Of a stretch of 64,000 nt of DNA, positions 35,723-45,458 are shown piece after piece (the first letter of the stretch is position 1; the number at the start of each line of letters is the position of its first letter). The stretch covers positions 186,001-250,000 of the forward strand of contig NZ_LGUI01000008.1 of NCBI RefSeq assembly GCF_002891295.1, in the 5' to 3' direction. A model generated the notes under the pieces. That model did not search any database. It was given only the letters and a program-made list of their open reading frames with translations, and was not told where the DNA came from. The position numbers were made by a program, and so were the translations under genes. The stretch comes from Streptomyces eurocidicus (GTDB lineage: Bacteria; Actinomycetota; Actinomycetes; Streptomycetales; Streptomycetaceae).

Positions 35723-36925
35723 CTATCCACCTCCGCAGAACTCCTCCCCCAACAGCCTCCTCTCACCCCCGCCCGGACCTCCGTCACCGTTCACCCGATA
35801 ACTCAGGATCCGCCCCCCACCCACCGTCCCCAGCACCCGTACATAAGACCCGTTGATCGCCCCGTCATGCCCCCACGCCGTGCGCCGGCACGGCAGCCGT
35901 ACGGGGTAGAGCCCCATTCCGTACCGCCCCCGCGAGGCCGTCGTGTCCCGCATCAGACGGAGCTCCCGCGGGGGCAGCAGCTCACCCTTGAGCAGTGCGC
36001 CGAGGAGACGGTTGAGGTCGGGAAGGGTCGAGATCATCTCGCCGGCCGCGCCCGCCGCGGACGGGTTGAGCTCGGTGACGTCCAGGGAGCCGGTGTACGC
36101 GCGCCCGTGCGGCGAGGGCAGCCCCGTGCGCGTACCGGGAAAGCTGGTGCCGGTGAGGTGCAGCGGCTCGATGACGCGTCGCCGGGCCTCCGTCGCGTAC
36201 GCGTGTCCGGTCACCTGGCGGATGACCATACCGAGCAGCAGATAGTCGGTGTTGGAGTAGCGGTAACGGGCGCCCGGTGGGGCGTACGGCGGATGGGCGA
36301 GGGCGGTTCGTGCCAGAGCGCCGGGATCGTGACTCTCGTAGCGGTGCGCGGCGAACCCCGTGCCGAAGAAGTCGCGGTGGAACGCGCGGTCGTCCGTGTA
36401 CGAGAACAGCCCGCTGGTGTGGTTGAGGAGTTGACGGATGGTGATGTCGCCGTTATCGGTGTTTCTGATGGCGCCGTCGGCGAGGGCCGTGCCGTGAGCG
36501 TGGCTGTTCTCGCTGGTTTCGGCGTTGTCGCGCAGGAGCGCGGCGGTCCCCGCCGGGACATGGGCGGTGGCCGGGTCGTCCAGGCCCAGCCGCTGCTCGG
36601 CCACGAGTTGGAGCACGACGGTGGCGATGACCGTCTTGGTGATACTGCCGACGCGGAAGCGGTCCGTGAGGCCGATGCGCCGCCCGGTGCGGACATCGGA
36701 GACGCCCGCCGTGCGAAAACCGGCCACCCCATGAGCGTCCTGTGACAGCTTCGCCGCGCCGGGAACCGTCCCTCGCGAAACCAGGTCCTGTACAGGAGAG
36801 CGGACCGGCGCGCCGCCGGTGCCGCCGCCGCACGCCGTCCCGGTCAGCGCCATGACGGCGCAGGTCAGCCAGGCCAGCGCGAAGGCGGCCGGAGCCCGGC
36901 GCGGGGCGCCGGTATGCGTGGACAT
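35723..36925 (-). CDS. Secreted serine hydrolase, beta-lactamase/D-Ala-D-Ala carboxypeptidase family
   Basis: The 400-residue protein has a signal region ending LTGTACGGG, either an atypical lipobox or a cleaved signal. The class C beta-lactamase fold follows: nucleophile Ser and Lys in GSITKT, Tyr and Asn in RYSNTDY, and HDG in AWGHDGAINGS in place of the KTG box. The longer open frame upstream overlaps the kinase gene, so I chose ATG 36925 (MSTHTGAPRR). It probably acts on cell-wall peptides or is an esterase. It is divergent from the Ser/Thr kinase. Its codon usage is slightly less GC-biased than that of its neighbours. Confidence 0.88.
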   Translation of the reverse strand: MSTHTGAPRRAPAAFALAWLTCAVMALTGTACGGGTGGAPVRSPVQDLVSRGTVPGAAKLSQDAHGVAGFRTAGVSDVRTGRRIGLTDRFRVGSITKTVIATVVLQLVAEQRLGLDDPATAHVPAGTAALLRDNAETSENSHAHGTALADGAIRNTDNGDITIRQLLNHTSGLFSYTDDRAFHRDFFGTGFAAHRYESHDPGALARTALAHPPYAPPGARYRYSNTDYLLLGMVIRQVTGHAYATEARRRVIEPLHLTGTSFPGTRTGLPSPHGRAYTGSLDVTELNPSAAGAAGEMISTLPDLNRLLGALLKGELLPPRELRLMRDTTASRGRYGMGLYPVRLPCRRTAWGHDGAINGSYVRVLGTVGGGRILSYRVNGDGGPGGGERRLLGEEFCGGG

Positions 36926-37040
36926 GGGCTCATCATCCACGGGTGCCACGGACCCTGGCCTTCCACCGGTCCGCGGATGAGAGACAATGGTGGCTCTGCC
37001 AGGGTGGGTTGGTCGCAGAGCTGATTGCCAGAGGGGACGC

Positions 37041-38309
37041 ATGTCGGAGGCGGAGCAGACGCAGGGCACGGCAGGGCGCCTCCTGGCCGGGCGGTACCGC
37101 CTCGGGGACGTCCTCGGCCGGGGCGGCATGGGCACGGTCTGGCGGGCGACCGACGAGACCCTGGGCCGCACGGTCGCGGTGAAGGAACTGCGATTCCCGG
37201 CCAACATCGACGAGGACGAGAAGCGTCGTCTCATCACCCGGACGCTGCGCGAGGCGAAGGCCATCGCCCGGATCCGCAGCGCCGGCGCCGTGACCGTCTA
37301 CGACGTGGTGCACGAGGACGACCGGCCGTGGATCGTCATGGAGCTCATCGAGGGCCGCTCGCTCGCCGACGTCATCCGCGAGGACGGTCCGCTCAAGTGG
37401 CGGCGGGCCGCCCAGGTCGGGCTGGAAGTGCTCGACGTGCTGGGCGCGGCGCACCGTCAGGGCATCCTGCACCGCGATGTGAAGCCGTCCAACGTGCTCA
37501 TCGCCGAGGACGGCCGGGTCGTCCTCACCGACTTCGGCATCGCGCAGGTGGAGGGCGACCCCTCGGTCACCTCGACCGGCATGCTGGTGGGCGCCCCCTC
37601 GTACATATCCCCGGAGCGGGCGCGCGGTCACAAGCCCGGCCCCCCGGCGGACCTGTGGTCGCTGGGCGGTCTGCTCTACGCGGCCGTCGAGGGCGCCCCT
37701 CCGTACGACAAGGGGTCGGCCATAGCGACCCTCACGGCCGTGATGACGGAGCCGCTGGGCCCGCCGAAGAACGCGGGGCCGCTGGCGGAGGTCATGTACG
37801 GGCTGCTGGCGAAGGACCCCGAGAAGCGGCTGGACGAGGCGGGCGCGCGCGCCCTGCTGAACGGCGCGGTCAACGCCCCCGACGAGCGCCTGCCGAAGCC
37901 GCCCGCCCCGGACCTGGACGCGACGCAGGCCATCGCGGTGCCGGTGATCCCGGAGCGTCCGGCGCCCGGGAAGCCCTCGGCGGGCCCCGGGAGACCGGCC
38001 GCCGCCGCGCACTCCTCGAAGCCCGCGGCGAAGAACGCGGCCGGTTCCGGCGCCGCGTCGGGGCCGTCGTCGGCGAAGCCCGCACAGGGCGCCGGCCTGT
38101 CGGCCGCCGCGCACGCGTCCCACGGGCCCGCCCGCGGCGAGACGGCCGCCCGGCCCGGCGCGCCCGGTGCCGGCATCCACCGGGTGACGTGGGAGCGGGC
38201 CTCGGTCATGGAGGTCGTGCCGCGCCGCACGAAGGTGATCGCGGCGCTCGTCGTGCTGCTGATCGTCGTGGCCGTCATCCTGGCGTTCGCGCTGGGCGGC
38301 GGAGACTGA
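37041..38309 (+). CDS. Ser/Thr protein kinase with C-terminal membrane anchor
   Basis: The 422-residue protein is a PknB-type Hanks kinase: glycine loop GRGGMGTVW, Lys48 in VAVKEL, HRDVKPSN with catalytic Asp146, DFGIA, and SYISPER. After the kinase domain (about residues 18-275) come an Ala/Pro/Lys-rich linker and a single transmembrane helix near the C-terminus (VIAALVVLLIVVAVILAFAL) with almost no extracellular part. The ATG at 37041 follows GAGGGGAC. It is followed on the same strand by the pseudokinase gene, matching the run of kinase genes around SCO4775-4779 of S. coelicolor as I recall it. Confidence 0.93.
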   Translation: MSEAEQTQGTAGRLLAGRYRLGDVLGRGGMGTVWRATDETLGRTVAVKELRFPANIDEDEKRRLITRTLREAKAIARIRSAGAVTVYDVVHEDDRPWIVMELIEGRSLADVIREDGPLKWRRAAQVGLEVLDVLGAAHRQGILHRDVKPSNVLIAEDGRVVLTDFGIAQVEGDPSVTSTGMLVGAPSYISPERARGHKPGPPADLWSLGGLLYAAVEGAPPYDKGSAIATLTAVMTEPLGPPKNAGPLAEVMYGLLAKDPEKRLDEAGARALLNGAVNAPDERLPKPPAPDLDATQAIAVPVIPERPAPGKPSAGPGRPAAAAHSSKPAAKNAAGSGAASGPSSAKPAQGAGLSAAAHASHGPARGETAARPGAPGAGIHRVTWERASVMEVVPRRTKVIAALVVLLIVVAVILAFALGGGD

Positions 38310-38502
38310 GCCGCGACGTACTGAGCCGTACGGGCCCGTAGGGGTGGGTTCGCCACGTATCGTGAGTTGTCGTGGACCGTGCGCAGCCGGGAGAAGCGTC
38401 GCAACAAGAGCCGCCCTCAGTGCCATAGGTGTGCGGCGAGGCGGAGACCGGTGCTGACGGGTGTTCGGGCGATGGGGTGGATCGCGCGCTTGGGGAGGCG
38501 TC

Positions 38503-41371
38503 GTGGACGACTACGCGGGACGGGTGCTCGCCGACCGCTATCGCCTTCCGCTGCCGCCGTCCGATGTCTTCGAGCTCGTAGAGACACGGGCGTTCGACAT
38601 CTACAGCGGGCAGGAGGTCATCGTCCGGCAGGTGCCGCTGCCCGAGGTCGTCGAGGCGGAGGTCGTCGGCCTTGAAGGCGCTGCGGGCGCTGCGGGTGCT
38701 ACGGGTGCCGGGGTCGCCGGGGCCCGCGCGACGGCCGGTGCCGGGGTCCCGGGCCGCGCCGGGCAGGGGGCCGCCGATCCGGCCGTGCGCCGCGCGCTGG
38801 CCGCCGCGACGGCGGCGGCGCGGATCCCCGACCACCCTCGGCTCGACCAGGTCTTCCACGTCTTCGCCGAGGCGGGCAGCCTATGGATCGTCAGCGAGCT
38901 GGTCTCCGCGCGTCCGCTCGCCGCGCTGCTCGCGGAGCGGACCCTCTCGCCGCACCGCGCCGCCGAGGTCGCCGCCGACGTCCTCACCGCGCTCAGGGCG
39001 CTGCACGCCCATGGCTGGACCCATCGGAACATCACCACCCGCACGGTTCTCATCTGTGACGACGGCCGCGCCATACTGACCGGCCTGGCGGCCGGCGCCG
39101 CCGAGGAGGCGCTCTGCGGCTACGACCCCGTACCGGAAGGCATGCCCTCGACGTCGGGCACGGCGCCGGGGCCGGGCACACCGGGGCCGGGCTCGCCCGG
39201 GGCGGGTACGTCCGGCCCGGGCGCGCGTACCGCCGCCGGGCCGGGGCCCGGTGGTGCCGGCAAGCCGTCCGGGGCCGGGTTCCCGGGCCGCGGGCGCGGG
39301 CGCTCCGCCGCGGGCGGCGCCGGACGGCCGGCGTCCGGTCCCGTGCCGCCGAGGACGGGTACGGCGCAGGGCGCCCCCGGCCGGGCCGTCCCCGGCCAGG
39401 CCCCGACCGGAAGGCCCGGGGCCGCGCCGGGCCGGCCGGGAGGGACACCGGGCGCGCCCGCCTACCGGGACCAGGGCGCCGCCGGTGGATTCCCGCCCGC
39501 GCCCGGTGCGCCGTCCGGAAACCGGCCGCCCCGCTCGGGGGCCGACGGGGGGGACGGCACACAGGACCCGCGCGCCGCGAGGGCCGGCGCCATCGCCGCG
39601 TATCGCGCGGGGGCCCGCGCCGCCGCACGAGCGGCCGTGGAGGGCTCCCCGACCACGTCCACGGGAGCGTCCACCTGGGGCGGTGGCAGCGCCTCCAGCG
39701 GCACCGCTCCCACGCCCTCGCCCTGGACGATGCCCCCGCCGTCCCGCGCCCACCGCCCCCGACCCCCGGCCGGCCCCGAGGCCGGGGACCCCCACGGGCC
39801 TTGGCGCCGCCCCGGCCCCGCAGGGCGGCACGCCCGCCGTCCCGCCCACCGGCCATGTCTCCGTCGACGTCCCCGCCCCGGCGGCCCCGTCCGGATCTGC
39901 CGGTCAGGCGGGTCCGTCCGGTCAGGCGGGTCCGCCCGGGCGGAGCGGCACATCAGGTCCGTCCGGCCAGGGCGCGGCGGCCGAGCGGTCCGGGCAGGGA
40001 CAGGCGCCCGTCCCGTCCGCCCGCTGGGGCGGCGACGGTCAGCCCGCGGGCGGGCTCGCCGCCGAGCGGGCCCGGCAGGCGCGCATGGCCGTCGTCGGGG
40101 CCGTCACCGAGCGGTGGGCGCCGGAACAGGCATGGCCGGTGCGGGAGAGCTGGCAGCTGGCGCCCCCCGTCGGTCCCGCCGCCGACCTCTGGGCCCTGGG
40201 CGCCCTGCTCTTCCGCGTGGTGCAGGGCCACGCCCCGTACCCGGAGGAGAGCGTCGCCGAGCTCGTCCAGGTCGTGTGCGCCGAGCCGCCCGCGTACGCC
40301 GAGGAGTGCGGTGCGCTGCGGCCCGTCGTCGAATCGCTGATGCGCAAGGACCCCGCCGAGCGCCCCGAGTTCGAGGAGCTCCGGGGCTGGCTGCGGTCCC
40401 TGATCCGGTCGGCTCCGGAACCGGAGATCGGCAGCCGCACCGTCACCGTGCCCTCGATCGGGCCGAGCGTGCCCGCCGACCAGCACCGGCTGCCCGTCGT
40501 CCGCCGTAAGGGCGAACTGGTGCGCCGCAGACGGCCCCGCGCGGCCGCTCCCGCGGAGCCCTCCGGGGCGGCCTCCGCGCACGGCCGGCACAAGAGGTCC
40601 GCCAAGGACCAGGTGCAGCCGCGCGCCCGGGCCCATACGACAGGGCACCTCCAGGAGCAGCACGTCCGCACCCGGAGAGGCCCCCGCGGCCTGGGCCGGC
40701 TGATGCTCGGGATGATCCTGCTCCTCCTGATCGGCGCGGTGCTCTACGCCCTGCTGTTCATGCCGGGCGCGGACGAGAAGGCCGGTGCCGGGGCCGTCGA
40801 GGACACCCGCCCGGCCGGGGTGATGGGCGCGGCGCCCCGTGCCCCCGCCACGACGGGGGAGGCGGGCCGTCCCTCGCCCGCCGGACCGGCCGAGGTGCCC
40901 TCGGCCGAGGCCGACGGGGTGGCGAAGGGGTTCGCCCTCCGCCAGGACCCCAAGGGATTCACCCTGGCCGTCGCCAGGGACTGGCAGCGTCGCGGGGAGA
41001 ACGACCGCGGCCAGGTCGTGTACACCGGCGGCGACTTCCAGCTGATCGTCGTGCCCGGCCGGGACCGGGCCTCGGAGTTCGGCACCGACCCGATGGCCTA
41101 CCAGCAGAACCGGGAGCCCGAACTGGAGGCGTACCGCGCCTCCTCCTGGTCGGGCGCCTCCGGTCTGCGCAGCGTCGGCGTCGGCCGCATGGCGTCCGCG
41201 GAGGGCGCCTTCAACTGGAACGAGGGCGGCGGCCGCGAGGTCTACGTACGCAATTCCGCGATGCTCCTGAAGGGCGCCTACCACGTGCTCCAGGTCGTCG
41301 GCCCGAAGAACGAACAGCGCGCGGTGGACGGCTATTTCGACCAGGCCACCGCCACCTACCGGGTCCGCTGA
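38503..41371 (+). pseudogene. Membrane-anchored Ser/Thr kinase-like protein (pseudokinase), frameshifted
   Basis: From the GTG at 38503 (after GGGGAGG) the kinase N-lobe-like region reads to about 39780 and continues in the next frame to the stop at 41371. Removing one G from GGGG at 39784-39787 gives a 955-residue protein. Catalytic motifs are degenerate: HRD is HRN (GWTHRNI), DFG is TGL, and no VAVK lysine is evident. A Pro/Gly/Ala-rich stretch of over 300 residues splits the kinase fold before DLWALGALLFRVVQG resumes. A transmembrane helix (LMLGMILLLLIGAVLYALLF) and an extracellular domain (FTLAVARDWQRR, FNWNEGGGREVYV) follow. It is probably a pseudokinase signalling partner of the upstream kinase. 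Confidence 0.82.
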
Positions 41372-41372
41372 C

Positions 41373-42953
41373 TCAGCCCGCCCCGGGCCCGTAGCGCTCC
41401 CGCAGCTTGTATTTGAGGACCTTACGGAGCGTCTCGTTACGGGGCAGCGCGTCGACGAGCTCCAGCTGCTCGGGAACCTTGTGCACGGACAGCCCCGCGT
41501 CCCGGAGGAAGGCGGCGACGTCCGTAAGGGTGAGCGGTGGGACCCCGGCGGGCTGCTGGACGACCGCGCAGACCCGCTCGCCGCGTACCTCGTCGGGGAG
41601 GCCGATGACGGCGACGTCGGCCACGCCGGGATGTCCGTGGAGGAGTCGTTCCACCTCCTGGGCGGAGATGTTCTCGCCCTTGCGGATGATGACGTCCTTC
41701 GTGCGCCCGGTGAGGACGAGATGCCCGTCGGCCGTCAGATGGCCGAGGTCCCCGGTGATCAGGAAGCCCTCGGGGTCGAAGGCCCCGGTGTGCTGCTCCG
41801 GGTCGAGGTAGCCCCGGCAGACCGCTTCGCCGCGCAGCCGGACGTGCCCGTCCGTCCCGGCCGCCACGGGCAGACCGGCCTCGTCGACCACCCGGATCTC
41901 CATCCCCTCCGGCGGCCGTCCCTCGGTCCCCGCCAGGTGCTCGTCGGTGTCGTCCGGGTCGCCCATGGTGATCATCGGGGCCTCGGTCATCCCGTAGCCG
42001 TGGACGAGCCGGCAGCCCAGTTCCCGGACGACCTGGTGGTACAGCTCGGGCGGCTTGGGCGCGCCGCCGCCCGCCAGCAGCCGCAGGGCCGGGAGCAGCG
42101 GCCGGCCGGGGTCCTTGCGCTGTTCGGCGAGGAACATCGCGTAGAAGGCGGTGGAGCCGCCCGCGACGGTCACCCCGTGGCGGCGGAAGGCGCCGAGGGA
42201 ACCGGGGAGTGCGAAGTGCTCCATGAGCACGGCGGGGAAGCCGCACAGCAGCAGCATCACGGTGTAGTCGGGCCCGGCGACGTGCGCGTAGGGGAAGGCC
42301 ATGGAGCCGACGTCGTCCGGGGTGAGGCGCAGGGCGCGGGCGAGGCAGGTGCCGGCGGCGATGAGCCCGCGGTCGGTGTGGAGGGTGCCCTTGGGGTCCG
42401 AGGTGGTGCCGGAGGTCCAGTAGACCCAGCGCACGGAGGTGCCCTCGGCGGGCGGCTCCGGAAGGACCGCGGGGTCGCCCTCCGGGAGGGTGTCGTAGGC
42501 GGTGAACACCAGGGGTGGGGACGGGAGGGACAGGGCGAGCCGGAAGCCCATCGCCGTGTGGTCGAAGCCCCGCCACACCCCGGGCACGGCGAAGAACCCG
42601 GCCCCGGTGGCGCGGAGCGCGTGGCCGGCCTCCCGGTCGCGGTAGTAGGGGATGAGCGGTGTCTGCACGGCGCCGAGCCGGGCCAGCGCGAAGGACAGGA
42701 CGACCGTTTCGAGGCGGGTGGGCAGCTGCCAGGCGACCCGGCCGCCGGGCCGTACCCCGAGGCCGTGCAGGCCCGCCGCGACCCGCTCGGCGCGGTCCCG
42801 CAGGGCGCCGAAGGTCAGGCTCCGGTCGGTGCCGCCGGGCCCGGGGTCGTCGGCCTGGACGAGCGCGAGGGCGTCGGGGGTGCGGGCGGCGCGGCGGTCG
42901 AGCAGCTCCCACAGGGTCCGGGAGGCGGCGAGGTCGGCGGCGGTACCGGTCAT
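41373..42953 (-). CDS. AMP-forming acyl-CoA synthetase
   Basis: The 526-residue ANL-superfamily ligase has the P-loop YWTSGTTSDPKGTLHT, GYGMTEAPM, the hinge TGDLGHLTADGHLVLTGRTKD with KDVIIRKGENIS, and the catalytic Lys near the C-terminus (ETLRKVLKYKL). It activates a carboxylic acid as an acyl-adenylate and then the CoA thioester; the sequence is of the FadD/cyclohexanecarboxylate-CoA ligase kind, and the substrate is unknown. It converges with the pseudokinase gene and is divergent from the amidohydrolase. An operator-like repeat lies 20 bases upstream of the start, so it probably belongs to the catabolic regulon. Confidence 0.9.
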   Translation of the reverse strand: MTGTAADLAASRTLWELLDRRAARTPDALALVQADDPGPGGTDRSLTFGALRDRAERVAAGLHGLGVRPGGRVAWQLPTRLETVVLSFALARLGAVQTPLIPYYRDREAGHALRATGAGFFAVPGVWRGFDHTAMGFRLALSLPSPPLVFTAYDTLPEGDPAVLPEPPAEGTSVRWVYWTSGTTSDPKGTLHTDRGLIAAGTCLARALRLTPDDVGSMAFPYAHVAGPDYTVMLLLCGFPAVLMEHFALPGSLGAFRRHGVTVAGGSTAFYAMFLAEQRKDPGRPLLPALRLLAGGGAPKPPELYHQVVRELGCRLVHGYGMTEAPMITMGDPDDTDEHLAGTEGRPPEGMEIRVVDEAGLPVAAGTDGHVRLRGEAVCRGYLDPEQHTGAFDPEGFLITGDLGHLTADGHLVLTGRTKDVIIRKGENISAQEVERLLHGHPGVADVAVIGLPDEVRGERVCAVVQQPAGVPPLTLTDVAAFLRDAGLSVHKVPEQLELVDALPRNETLRKVLKYKLRERYGPGAG

Positions 42954-42972
42954 GGGGGCTCCCGACTTGACC

Positions 42973-42985
42973 TGACTGGGTGTCA
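42973..42985. promoter_or_regulatory. Regulon operator site 1 (TGACT-GGG-TGTCA)
   Basis: Inverted repeat TGACT-N3-TGTCA, extended to CCTGAC/GTCAGG, 20 bases upstream of the acyl-CoA synthetase start. It is a variant of the TGACG-N3-CGTCA motif repeated through this cluster. Confidence 0.55.
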
Positions 42986-43015
42986 GGGTGAGCGGGAAGC
43001 GTAGGGCGCCGCGCC

Positions 43016-43063
43016 TTGTCGGTCCAGGGTGCCGGGGCTAGCCTCGAATCTGACGTGTCGTCA
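43016..43063 (+). promoter_or_regulatory. Amidohydrolase operon promoter with regulon operator site 2
   Basis: TTGTCG (43016-43021), 17 bases, TAGCCT (43039-43044) form a housekeeping-type promoter. Immediately downstream is the perfect inverted repeat TGACG-TGT-CGTCA (43051-43063), well placed for repression of the amidohydrolase-acyl-CoA dehydrogenase operon. Confidence 0.6.
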
Positions 43064-43082
43064 TATATTTGGGAGGGGTGCC

Positions 43083-44282
43083 ATGGAACTGCCGCGCATC
43101 GTCAGCGTCGACGACCATGTGATCGAGCCGGCCCACCTCTTCGCCACCTGGCTGCCCGCCCGGTACCGCGACCGCGGCCCCCGCGCGCTGACCACCGGAA
43201 TCGGCGAACTCCGCTACACCGGAGGGAAGTACGTCACCACCATGGACCCCGACGGTCCGCCCGCCGACTGGTGGGTCTACGAGGACCTCGCCTTCCCGTA
43301 CAAGCGCAACATCGCCGCCGTCGGCTTCGACCGCGACGAGATGACCCTGGAGGGCATCACCCGCGCCGAGATGCGGCCCGGCTGCTGGGACCCCGTGGAA
43401 CGGCTGAAGGACATGGACCTCAACCACGTGGAGGCGTCGCTCTGCTTCCCCACCTTCCCCCGCTTCTGCGGTCAGACCTTCGCGGAGGCGCGCGACAAGG
43501 ACGTCGCGCTCGCCTGCGTGCGCGCGTACAACGACTGGATGGTCGAGGAGTGGTGCGGTGACAGCGGCGGCCGGCTGATCCCCCTCTGCCTCATCCCCCT
43601 GTGGGACGTCGCTCTCGCCGTCGCCGAGATCCGGCGCAACGCCGCCCGCGGCGTCCGGGCCGTGACCTTCAGCGAGATCCCCACCCACCTGGGCCTGCCC
43701 AGCATCCACTCCGGCTACTGGGACCCCTTCTTCGCGGCCTGCCAGGAGACGGCCACCGTCGTCAACATGCACATCGGCTCGTCCTCGCAGATGCCGGCGG
43801 CGTCCCCGGACGCCCCCGTGGCCGTACAGGCGACACTGTCCTTCAACAACGCCATGGCCTCGATGGCGGATTTCCTTTTCAGCGGCGTCCTCGTGCGCTT
43901 CCCCCGTCTCAAGCTCGCCTACAGCGAAGGGCAGATGGGCTGGATTCCCTACGCGCTCGAACGCGCCGACGACGTATGGCGGGAACACCGCGCCTGGGGC
44001 GGAGTACGTGATCTGATCCCCGAACCTCCCTCCGTCTACTACTACCGGCAGATCTTCTGCTGCTTCTTCCGCGACAGACACGGGATCGCCTCGCTGGACG
44101 TCGTGGGTCGCGACAACGCCACCTTCGAGACCGACTATCCCCATGTCGACTCGACCTTCCCGCACACCCGGGAAGTGGCACTCGACCATATGCGGGGCCT
44201 CGACGACGAGACCGTCCACAAACTCGTACGGGGCAACGCGATCCGCATGCTCGGCCTGGACCTCGACCGGGCGGGCGGCTGA
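43083..44282 (+). CDS. Amidohydrolase family protein (Amidohydro_2, metal-dependent TIM barrel)
   Basis: The 399-residue protein begins MELPRIVSVDDHVIEP, where the DDHVIEP motif provides part of the metal site (HxH/DxH variant), with VVNMHIGSSS and ETDYPHVDSTFP supplying other conserved residues. Relatives include ACMSD-type decarboxylases and hydrolases found in acyl-CoA and aromatic catabolic clusters. The ATG at 43083 follows GGGAGGGG. It is the first gene of an operon with two acyl-CoA dehydrogenases, four bases before the next start. The substrate is unknown. Confidence 0.88.
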   Translation: MELPRIVSVDDHVIEPAHLFATWLPARYRDRGPRALTTGIGELRYTGGKYVTTMDPDGPPADWWVYEDLAFPYKRNIAAVGFDRDEMTLEGITRAEMRPGCWDPVERLKDMDLNHVEASLCFPTFPRFCGQTFAEARDKDVALACVRAYNDWMVEEWCGDSGGRLIPLCLIPLWDVALAVAEIRRNAARGVRAVTFSEIPTHLGLPSIHSGYWDPFFAACQETATVVNMHIGSSSQMPAASPDAPVAVQATLSFNNAMASMADFLFSGVLVRFPRLKLAYSEGQMGWIPYALERADDVWREHRAWGGVRDLIPEPPSVYYYRQIFCCFFRDRHGIASLDVVGRDNATFETDYPHVDSTFPHTREVALDHMRGLDDETVHKLVRGNAIRMLGLDLDRAGG

Positions 44283-44286
44283 TCCC

Positions 44287-45456
44287 ATGGACCTTTACGA
44301 GACCCCCGAGGAGCAGGAATTCCGGCACCGGCTCCGCGCGTGGCTGAGGGGGAAGCTGCCTACGCTGCCGCCCGAGCCGGCCGCCACGGACTGGCCCGGC
44401 CGGCGGGCCTACGACTGCGCCTGGCAGCGCGCCCTCCACGACGCCGGATACGCCGGACTGCACTGGCCGGCCGACGCCGGCGGCCGGGGCGCCACCCCCA
44501 CCCAGCACCTGATCTTCCTGGAGGAGACCGAGCGGGCGGGCGCGCCCTACGTCGGCGCCAACTTCGTCGGCCTGCTGCACGCCGGCCCCACCATCGCGGC
44601 CGAGGGCACCGACGGGCAGCGGGCCCGCTGGCTGCCGCCGATCCTGCGCGGCGAGGAGGTCTGGTGCCAGGGTTTCTCCGAACCCGAGGCCGGCTCCGAC
44701 CTCGCCGCCCTCCGCACCCGGGCCGTCCGGGACGGCGACTGCTACGTCGTCGACGGCAGCAAGCTGTGGACCTCGCACGCCGAGGTCGCCGACTGGTGCG
44801 AGCTGCTCGTCCGCACGGACCCCACGGCCCCCCGCCACCGGGGTCTCTCCTGGCTCGCCCTGCCCATGGACGCCCCCGGCGTCACCGTGCGCCCGCTGCG
44901 GACCCTCGCGGGCTCCACGGAGTTCGCCGAGGTCTTCCTCGACGCCGTGCGGGTGCCCGTCACCCACCGGCTCGGCGCCGAGAACGACGGCTGGCGGGTC
45001 ACCATGGTCACCCTGTCCTTCGAGCGCGGGACGGCCTTCGTCGGCGAGGTCGTCGCCTGCCGCCGCACCCTGGCCCGGCTCGCCCGCGCGGCCCGGGAGA
45101 ACGGCCGCTGGGACGACGCCGTCCTGCGCCGCCGCCTCGGGTCGCTGCACGCCGAGTTCTCGGCGCTGTGGCGGCTGACCCAGTGGAACGTGAGCGAGGC
45201 CGAGCACGCCCCCTCCGGCGGCCGTGGCGGTGTGCCGGGCGTGGCGGGCTCCGTCTTCAAGCTGCGCTATTCCCAGGCCCGCCAGGAGCTCTACGAGGCG
45301 GCCGCCGAGGTCCTCGGCCCCGACTCCCTCGACGGCGGCCACGAATGGACCGCGGGCCGCCTCTCCTCGCTCTCCTACACGATCGCCGCCGGGACCTCGC
45401 AGATCCAGCGGAACATCGTCGCCGAGCGCGTCCTCGGCCTTCCCAGGGCCCGGTGA
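44287..45456 (+). CDS. Acyl-CoA dehydrogenase, subunit A of an adjacent pair
   Basis: The 389-residue FadE-type flavoprotein has FAD and substrate motifs GFSEPEAGSDLAALRT, KLWTSHAEVADWCELLVRT and the C-terminal AAGTSQIQRNIVAERVLG. The usual catalytic Glu of the YEGT motif is Ala here (IAAGTS). That pattern is seen in two-subunit acyl-CoA dehydrogenases of steroid catabolism, where the base lies elsewhere. The next gene, two bases downstream, encodes a shorter partner, so an alpha2-beta2 enzyme is likely. Codon use is strongly GC3-biased. Confidence 0.9.
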   Translation: MDLYETPEEQEFRHRLRAWLRGKLPTLPPEPAATDWPGRRAYDCAWQRALHDAGYAGLHWPADAGGRGATPTQHLIFLEETERAGAPYVGANFVGLLHAGPTIAAEGTDGQRARWLPPILRGEEVWCQGFSEPEAGSDLAALRTRAVRDGDCYVVDGSKLWTSHAEVADWCELLVRTDPTAPRHRGLSWLALPMDAPGVTVRPLRTLAGSTEFAEVFLDAVRVPVTHRLGAENDGWRVTMVTLSFERGTAFVGEVVACRRTLARLARAARENGRWDDAVLRRRLGSLHAEFSALWRLTQWNVSEAEHAPSGGRGGVPGVAGSVFKLRYSQARQELYEAAAEVLGPDSLDGGHEWTAGRLSSLSYTIAAGTSQIQRNIVAERVLGLPRAR

Positions 45457-45458
45457 CC

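Noticed and set aside
41481..43004. 507-codon + strand frame opposite the acyl-CoA synthetase
   Set aside because: The - strand has every ANL ligase motif; the + frame is a shadow rich in Gly, Val and Arg.
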